A model generated the notes under the pieces. It was not told the DNA's origin. It ran no database searches and saw nothing but the letters and a program-made list of their open reading frames with translations. A DNA stretch of 9,714 nt from Flavobacteria bacterium RIFCSPLOWO2_12_FULL_31_7. GTDB taxonomy: Bacteria; Bacteroidota; Bacteroidia; Flavobacteriales; Flavobacteriaceae. The translations under genes were made by a program, and so were the position numbers. The stretch spans positions 1 to 9,714 of the forward strand of contig MGWJ01000130.1 of the NCBI GenBank assembly GCA_001800945.1, given 5' to 3'. Positions 5,232 to 9,714 of the stretch are shown in pieces; the first letter of the stretch is position 1; each line of letters starts with the position of its first letter.

Positions 5232-5627
5232 TTAATCTTCGTCGTCTTCGTCATCTTCATCTGAATCGTCACTGATTTTATTTCCATCAGCATCTTCTTC
5301 GTCATCTAACTCGATTTTTTCTTCTTTTTCATCGTCATCATCAGAATCATCTTCGATTTCTAATTCTTTCAACGCATCTAAACTTTCTTCAGGAGCAAAT
5401 AAATCATCATCTTCATCAAAGTTTTCTATTCTATCTGCCAATTTCATACTGACTTTTACCAAATAAATAGTGTCCTCTGTTTTTACTTCTACTGCTTCAA
5501 TAGTTTCATTTTTAGCATTTTTGAAACGAATAATATCCGAATCATCATATCCATCAGGAAACTTTTCAACTAGTAAGTTTAAAATCTCATTTGTTAATTT
5601 TGCGTACTCTACAATTACTCTTTTCAT
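5232..5627 (-). CDS. Small conserved acidic protein with Asp/Glu-rich C-terminal tail, function unknown
   Basis: The 131-residue protein has two parts. Residues 1-70 look like a compact alpha/beta domain: MKRVIVEYAKLTNEILNLL, then FPDGYDDSDIIRF, then strands carrying EAVEVKTEDTIYLVKVS. Residues 71-131 are a disordered tail in which 38 of 61 residues are Asp or Glu and only four are Lys. From memory, similar proteins occur widely in Flavobacteriaceae, sometimes labelled DNA primase; nothing here supports primase activity (no zinc finger, no TOPRIM). The highly charged tail could bind cations, polyamines or basic proteins, or act as a nucleic-acid mimic, but that is speculation. The gene lies 85 bases behind the polyamine operon on the same strand, with its own -7 element, and shares a bidirectional terminator with the DinB-family gene. 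Confidence 0.8.
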   Translation of the reverse strand: MKRVIVEYAKLTNEILNLLVEKFPDGYDDSDIIRFKNAKNETIEAVEVKTEDTIYLVKVSMKLADRIENFDEDDDLFAPEESLDALKELEIEDDSDDDDEKEEKIELDDEEDADGNKISDDSDEDDEDDED

Positions 5628-5655
5628 TTGTTGCGTGCTTGATCAATTTAAGTGT

Positions 5656-5663
5656 CAAATTTA
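5656..5663 (-). promoter_or_regulatory. -7 promoter element (TAAATTTG) of the acidic-protein gene
   Basis: Exact TAnnTTTG on the minus strand, predicting a start near 5650 and a leader of about 23 bases. No TTG lies 17-23 bases upstream; that region is pure A/T. No intrinsic terminator in this direction separates it from the deoxyhypusine-synthase-family gene, so read-through from that operon is also possible. Confidence 0.5.
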
Positions 5664-5712
5664 GTATTGAATTATTAAAATTTAAATTTTTTTTAAACTT
5701 TTTTTTTTCTTA

Positions 5713-6687
5713 TTACCAACCTAAAATATAAGCAAATATTAGAGGTGTCACAATCGTAGCGTCAGATTCTACAATAAATTTAGGCGTATCCACATCTAAT
5801 TTTCCCCAAGTAATTTTTTCATTTGGAACGGCTCCGGAGTATGAACCATAACTTGTTGTTGAATCTGAAATCTGACAGAAATAACTCCAAAATGGTACAT
5901 CATGCATTTCCATATCTTGGTATAACATTGGAACTACGCAAATTGGAAAATCTCCAGCGATACCACCACCAACTTGGAAGAAACCAATTCCTTTACCCGC
6001 ACAGTTTTTTGGATACCAATCTGCTAACCACATCATATATTCAATTCCACTTTTTGTTGTAGAAGCTTTAAATTCTCCTTTAATACAATAAGATGCAAAA
6101 ATATTCCCCATCGTACTATCTTCCCAACCTGGAACAACAATTGGTAAGTTTTTTTCTGCAGCAGCAACCATCCAAGAATCTTTTGGATCGATTTCATAGT
6201 ATTGTTCTAAAACTCCAGAATTAATCATTTGGTACATGAATTCATGTGGAAAATATCTTTCACCAGCTTTGTCTGCATTATTCCAAATATCGTATAAGTG
6301 TTGTTGTAAACGACGGAAAGCTTCTTCTTCAGGAATACACGTATCTGTTACTCTATTAAAGTGATTGTCTAATAACTCTCTTTCTTCTTCAGGTGATAAA
6401 TCTCTGTAATTTGGAACTCTTTTGTATGAATTATGAGCCACTAAGTTCATAATATCTTCTTCTAAATTCGCACCTGTACAAGAAATAATATGAATTTTAT
6501 CTTGACGAATCATTTCAGCTAATGATTTTCCTAACTCTGCTGTACTCATTGCACCCGCTAAAGTTACCATCATTTTACCGTTATCTAATAAATGCTCTTC
6601 ATATCCTTTTGCAGCGTCAACTAAAGCCGCAGCATTAAAATGTAAATAATGTTTCTCTACAAACTGACTTATTGGTCCTTTACTCAT
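5713..6687 (-). CDS. Deoxyhypusine-synthase-family protein, probable homospermidine synthase-type aminobutyltransferase
   Basis: The family binds NAD, takes an aminobutyl group from a polyamine onto an active-site lysine, and passes it to an acceptor. In the 324-residue protein the C-terminal block G281-S-Y-S-G-A...N289-E-K-I-T-W-G-K296 aligns with the eukaryotic GSDSGA..DEAVSWGK block, so K296 is the expected catalytic lysine. Other family features are S69-CTGANLEEDI-M80, PGWEDSTMGNIF at 186-197 and the glycine-rich QVGGGIAGDF at 238-247. The last differs from eukaryotic enzymes, which have a His pair there (GGGVxKHH). Bacteria have no hypusinated eIF5A, and homospermidine is reported as a major polyamine of Flavobacterium, so homospermidine synthesis is the best reading; the substrate pair is not proven. 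The start lies only four bases after the stop of the arginine decarboxylase gene, a clear operon. Confidence 0.85.
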   Translation of the reverse strand: MSKGPISQFVEKHYLHFNAAALVDAAKGYEEHLLDNGKMMVTLAGAMSTAELGKSLAEMIRQDKIHIISCTGANLEEDIMNLVAHNSYKRVPNYRDLSPEEERELLDNHFNRVTDTCIPEEEAFRRLQQHLYDIWNNADKAGERYFPHEFMYQMINSGVLEQYYEIDPKDSWMVAAAEKNLPIVVPGWEDSTMGNIFASYCIKGEFKASTTKSGIEYMMWLADWYPKNCAGKGIGFFQVGGGIAGDFPICVVPMLYQDMEMHDVPFWSYFCQISDSTTSYGSYSGAVPNEKITWGKLDVDTPKFIVESDATIVTPLIFAYILGW

Positions 6688-6691
6688 TATA

Positions 6692-8104
6692 TTATTTATT
6701 TTCGTTTTTCTTATTATATCCTAAAATTTCTAAAACTTGATCTGCATTTTGTTGTTCAGAAAATACTTCTGTTGCAAAAATTCCGTTTTTATCTTTATCA
6801 ATCAAAATATGTTTGGGTTGTGGTAAGATACAGTGACTTAAGCCTCCGTAACCACCAATTGTTTCTTGGTAAGCACCTGTATTGAAAAATCCAATATATA
6901 GTGGTTTTTCTTTATTATATTTTGGCAAATATACCGCATTCATGTGTTGTTCCGAATTGTAATAATCGTCACCATCACAGGTTAATCCACCTAAAAGTAC
7001 TCTTTCATAATTGTCATTCCAACGATTCACAGCTAGCATTACAAAACGTTTGTTAATAGCCCAAGTATCTGGTAATGTGGTGATAAATGATGAGTCAATC
7101 ATGTTCCAATTTTCTCTATCATTTTGTTTCTTTTGATATAAAACTTGGTATAAAGCACCACCGGCTTCACCAACGGTAAATGAACCAAATTCTGTAAAAA
7201 TGTGCGGTACATCCACTTCTGCTTCGTCACAAGCAATTTTAATTTGATTTAAAATTTCATCTACCATATATTGGTAATCGTATTCAAAAGCTAATGAATT
7301 TTTGATAGGGAAACCACCACCAATATTTAAGCTATCTAAAGAAGGACATTCCTTTTTTAGGGCGATATATACTTTTAAACATTTTACTAATTCATTCCAG
7401 TAATAGGCTGTATCGCGAATACCAGCATTGATGAAAAAGTGAAGCATTTTTAATTCCACTTTTTTATTTTCTGCGATTTGCTTTCTGTAAAATGGAACGA
7501 TGTCTTTATATCCGATTCCTAAACGAGAAGTATAAAACTCAAATTTTGGCTCTTCTTCGGCAGCAATTCTGATTCCGATTTTAAATTTACCGTCTATTTG
7601 TTCTTGAAGTAAGTCTAATTCTTCATAATTATCAATTACTGGAATCGTGTTTTTATGTCCGTTATTAATTAAACGAGCAATATTTGTTACGTATTGATCA
7701 CGTTTGAAACCGTTACAAACAATAAATGAATTTTTATTGATTTTACCTTGCTCCATTAAGTTTTCAACAATATTAATGTCGAAAGCAGAGGAAGTTTCAA
7801 TGTGAATGTTATTCTTTAAAGCTTCATTTAAAATGAATTCAAAGTGCGAACTCTTCGTACAATAGCAATAAAAATATTTGGCCTCATAACCATGTTTTTC
7901 CATTGAATTTCTGAACCACATTTTGGCTTTATTAATATTTTCAGAAATTTTCGGCAAATAAGTAAACTTTAATGGTGTTCCATATTGTTCTACTAATTTC
8001 ATTAAATCAATTCCGTGAAATTGTAAATGGTCTTTATTTAATGTAAATTCTTCCTGTGGAAAATAGAAAGTTTGATTTATAAGATCGGAATATTTTGTAT
8101 TCAT
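6692..8104 (-). CDS. speA: Arginine decarboxylase, PLP-dependent fold III type
   Basis: Decarboxylates arginine to agmatine, the first step of polyamine synthesis. The 470-residue protein has the alanine-racemase-fold and sheet domains of this class. K84 in Y-C-T-K-S-S is the PLP lysine. H101-IETSSAFD follows, then SRLGIGYKD at 193-201, HFFINAG at 222-228, GGGFP at 262-266 (phosphate binding), TEFGSF at 304-309, L374-T-C-D-G-D with active-site Cys376-Asp377, and NTGAYQ at 408-413. It is shorter than E. coli SpeA (about 630-660 residues) and matches the compact Bacteroidota form. Ornithine or another basic amino acid cannot be fully excluded. I start it at the ATG at 8104: the in-frame TTG at 8155 is the end of the TACTTTTG promoter element. 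The deoxyhypusine-synthase-family gene follows by four bases. Confidence 0.87.
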   Translation of the reverse strand: MNTKYSDLINQTFYFPQEEFTLNKDHLQFHGIDLMKLVEQYGTPLKFTYLPKISENINKAKMWFRNSMEKHGYEAKYFYCYCTKSSHFEFILNEALKNNIHIETSSAFDINIVENLMEQGKINKNSFIVCNGFKRDQYVTNIARLINNGHKNTIPVIDNYEELDLLQEQIDGKFKIGIRIAAEEEPKFEFYTSRLGIGYKDIVPFYRKQIAENKKVELKMLHFFINAGIRDTAYYWNELVKCLKVYIALKKECPSLDSLNIGGGFPIKNSLAFEYDYQYMVDEILNQIKIACDEAEVDVPHIFTEFGSFTVGEAGGALYQVLYQKKQNDRENWNMIDSSFITTLPDTWAINKRFVMLAVNRWNDNYERVLLGGLTCDGDDYYNSEQHMNAVYLPKYNKEKPLYIGFFNTGAYQETIGGYGGLSHCILPQPKHILIDKDKNGIFATEVFSEQQNADQVLEILGYNKKNENK

Positions 8105-8152
8105 TAGAATAAATAAATGTTTAATTGAAAAAATTGGTTCAAAAACGATTAG

Positions 8153-8160
8153 CAAAAGTA
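8153..8160 (-). promoter_or_regulatory. -7 promoter element (TACTTTTG) of the speA polyamine operon
   Basis: Exact TAnnTTTG on the minus strand between aroB and speA, predicting a start near 8147 and a leader of about 43 bases. No TTG is found 17-23 bases upstream. Its presence argues that the polyamine genes are transcribed independently of aroB, although no terminator separates them. Confidence 0.6.
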
Positions 8161-8200
8161 AAAATAATATTGCTAAAAATAGTGGTTATTTGAAAAAATA

Positions 8201-9271
8201 TTAATTCTTCAAATAATCTTCAAAAGCTAATAAAATCAAAGAGTTATCTACAGTTTGATTGATTTTAATTTCACCGATTTTATTTAGTAAAGCAAATTGC
8301 ACTTTTCCAAACTCATTTTTTTTATCAAAAATTAATAAGTCTATGATTTTTTGGATGTCAACTTCATTAAAATCAACCTTTTCAAAAACGTCAGTAATGA
8401 TATATTTGATTTCGGCATATTCTTCATTTGAAATTAGATTTTGTTTTAAAGATAAAAAGCTTTCTAAAATCATTCCAATCGCAATAGCTTCGCCATGAAG
8501 TAAAGTTTTTTTATCTTCCGATTCTAAGAAATAACTTTCTATAGCATGACCTAAAGTATGTCCGAAATTCAATGATTTTCTGATGCCGTTTTCTGTCAAA
8601 TCTTCAGAAACAATTTTATTTTTAATGTCAATTGATTCTCTAATTAAAACGTCTAAATCATCTGTATTTAAGCTGTTTAAATTTTTTAATTTATCCCAAT
8701 ATTTTTTATCGTAAATCAAACCATGTTTTAACATTTCTGCCAATCCAGAACGCATTTGATTAGAAGGTAAGGTTTCTAAAAACTTCGTTAAAACTACAAC
8801 AGATTTTGGTTCTTTAATTACACCAATTTGATTTTTTAAATTTCCTAAATCCACACCGTTTTTACCACCAATTGAAGCATCAACCATAGCTAAAAGTGTT
8901 GTTGGAATATTAATAAAATCGATACCTCTTTTGTACGTACATGCTACAAAGCCACCAATGTCTGTAATTACACCACCGCCTAAATTTAGGAGAATACTTT
9001 TTCTATCCGCACCTAACTCAATTAAAGTATGCCATAAATCCAAACAAGTATAAATGTTCTTATTTTCTTCTCCGACTTCAATTTCAATGATTTCGATTTC
9101 AATTTCGGTAGGTAAATTAGATAAAAAATAAGGCAAGCAATTTTCATTCGTATTTTCATCTACTAAAACGAATATTTTAGAATAGGTTTCCGTTTTTAGA
9201 AGGTTTTCTAAATAAACAAAACTATCATCATTAAAATAAATAGAATAATTGTTGGCTTGGATAGGATTCAT
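8201..9271 (-). CDS. aroB: 3-dehydroquinate synthase
   Basis: Converts DAHP to 3-dehydroquinate, the second step of the shikimate pathway, using NAD and a divalent metal in the cytoplasm. The 356-residue length is normal. NAD-binding GGGVITDIGGF lies at 98-108 and Y113-K-R-G precedes the substrate loop. PTTLLAMVDASIGGKNGVD at 123-141 is the family signature. The metal ligands are E179 (in GLAEMLKHG), H238 (in NFGHTLGH) and H259 (in LHGEAIAIGM). The ATG at 9271 gives the normal N-terminus. A stretch rich in alternating Ile and Glu (56-69) is a local oddity outside the active site. No other shikimate gene is nearby. It is divergent from proline dehydrogenase across about 100 bases; a near-match -7 element (TTATTTTG, one mismatch) lies at 9302-9295 on the minus strand. 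Confidence 0.96.
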   Translation of the reverse strand: MNPIQANNYSIYFNDDSFVYLENLLKTETYSKIFVLVDENTNENCLPYFLSNLPTEIEIEIIEIEVGEENKNIYTCLDLWHTLIELGADRKSILLNLGGGVITDIGGFVACTYKRGIDFINIPTTLLAMVDASIGGKNGVDLGNLKNQIGVIKEPKSVVVLTKFLETLPSNQMRSGLAEMLKHGLIYDKKYWDKLKNLNSLNTDDLDVLIRESIDIKNKIVSEDLTENGIRKSLNFGHTLGHAIESYFLESEDKKTLLHGEAIAIGMILESFLSLKQNLISNEEYAEIKYIITDVFEKVDFNEVDIQKIIDLLIFDKKNEFGKVQFALLNKIGEIKINQTVDNSLILLAFEDYLKN

Positions 9272-9336
9272 GGATTTTTTTATAAAATTCTTTGCAAAAT
9301 AAATTAAAAAAAAGGAGAAATCATTACTTCAATAAG

Positions 9337-9344
9337 TATATTTG
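9337..9344 (+). promoter_or_regulatory. -7 promoter element (TATATTTG) of the proline dehydrogenase gene
   Basis: Exact TAnnTTTG, predicting a start near 9350 and a leader of about 20 bases before the ATG at 9370. No TTG is found at the -33 distance. Confidence 0.6.
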
Positions 9345-9369
9345 CATTCCTAAAATTTGAAGATATAAA

Positions 9370-9714
9370 ATGGAGAAAATATTTAACAATACAGAAAACG
9401 CATTTTCGCTAAAATCTAACGCTGAATTAAACAGAGCACACTTTTTATTTCAAATGATTGGTAAACCATCATTAGTAAAAATAGGAACTTCGTTAACAAA
9501 TTTTGCTTTAAAATTTCACTTACCAGTAGAAGGTATAATTAGAAAAACCGTTTTCGATCATTTTTGTGGCGGTGTAAGTGAGCAAGACTGTTTGAAAGTT
9601 GTAGCCAATATGTACACAAAAGGTGTTTCTTCTGTTTTAGACTATTCTGTTGAAGGAAAAGAAGAAGAAGAGCAGTTTGATGCTTGCTTAAAAATGACTT
9701 TAAAAACAATTGAT
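9370..9714 (+). CDS. Proline dehydrogenase, N-terminal part, cut by window end
   Basis: Oxidises proline to pyrroline-5-carboxylate with FAD; the barrel domain with the FAD and proline sites lies beyond the window. The 115 codons seen run without a stop from the ATG at 9370. Recognisable parts are N21-R-A-H-F-L-F-Q at 21-28, the motif H64-F-C-G-G at 64-68, and S87-S-V-L-D-Y-S-V-E-G-K at 87-97. The last corresponds to the first barrel strand of bacterial and mitochondrial proline dehydrogenases, with the sequence LDYSVEGK typical of the monofunctional Bacteroidota enzyme. No fused aldehyde dehydrogenase or DNA-binding domain precedes it, unlike enterobacterial PutA. It has its own promoter and is divergent from aroB. 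Confidence 0.88.
   Translation, partial: MEKIFNNTENAFSLKSNAELNRAHFLFQMIGKPSLVKIGTSLTNFALKFHLPVEGIIRKTVFDHFCGGVSEQDCLKVVANMYTKGVSSVLDYSVEGKEEEEQFDACLKMTLKTID

Noticed and set aside
5232..5627. DNA primase label remembered for similar proteins
   Set aside because: No zinc-binding cysteines, TOPRIM motifs or archaeo-eukaryotic primase motifs are visible in 131 residues.
5470..5664. Plus-strand open frame opposite the acidic-protein gene
   Set aside because: Mirror of the conserved N-terminal domain of the minus-strand gene; the minus-strand gene has a promoter and terminator, this one has neither.
5691..5709. Long T run taken as terminator of the polyamine operon
   Set aside because: The operon runs on the minus strand, where this is a run of A, and no stable G/C stem adjoins it. 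It cannot act as an intrinsic terminator for that transcript.
5713..6687. True deoxyhypusine synthase acting on a protein
   Set aside because: Bacteria lack the eIF5A lysine target, the eukaryotic His pair is replaced, and the gene is fused in an operon with arginine decarboxylase, all of which favour a small-molecule polyamine acceptor.
5823..6885. Two plus-strand open frames opposite the deoxyhypusine-synthase-family and speA genes
   Set aside because: Both lie antisense to sequence with clear catalytic motifs and have no domain of their own.
8259..8498. Plus-strand open frame opposite aroB
   Set aside because: Antisense to the conserved C-terminal part of 3-dehydroquinate synthase.
9073..9115. 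Imperfect short repeats (ATTTCAATTTCGATTTC-like) as a regulatory repeat
   Set aside because: They encode the Ile/Glu-alternating stretch of aroB (residues about 56-66) and are explained by low-complexity coding sequence.

Overview
The window is AT-rich chromosomal DNA from a member of the Bacteroidota, most likely a Flavobacterium-like flavobacterium. Three things point there. Protein relatives fit (short PlsC, proline dehydrogenase next to aroB, a Bacteroidota-type arginine decarboxylase). Shine-Dalgarno sequences are essentially absent. Exact copies of the Bacteroidota sigma factor -7 element TAnnTTTG lie in front of most transcription units. I see no RNA genes, insertion sequences, CRISPR arrays or phage genes, and no gene-free stretch longer than 300 bases.

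Left part (1-2190): a partial spermidine-synthase-like methyltransferase gene on the minus strand is divergent from a short 1-acylglycerol-3-phosphate acyltransferase. A predicted surface-exposed lipoprotein with a beta-propeller-like body follows and ends in a strong terminator.

Centre (2210-5226): a minus-strand XRE-family regulator faces a cytoplasmic M14 zinc carboxypeptidase, an Lrp/AsnC regulator and a DinB-family metal-binding protein. The 275-bp divergent spacer between XRE and M14 holds six 14-bp pseudo-palindromes of the form TTTACAnnTGTAAA plus several half-sites. Many of them contain or overlap TACATTTG promoter elements. This is the most striking non-coding structure in the window and looks like an autoregulated operator array controlling a peptidase/regulator module.

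Right part (5232-9271, all minus strand): aroB, then arginine decarboxylase (speA-like), then a deoxyhypusine-synthase-family gene four bases behind it, then a very acidic conserved small protein. SpeA and the deoxyhypusine-synthase-like enzyme form a tight polyamine operon that, in a bacterium without hypusine, most plausibly makes homospermidine or a related polyamine. No agmatinase gene lies between them. At the right edge a proline dehydrogenase gene begins on the plus strand and is cut by the window end.

Start codons were moved in three genes. In two of them (acyltransferase, arginine decarboxylase) the longer reading frame begins at a TTG that is itself part of the -7 promoter element, so translation must begin at the downstream ATG.
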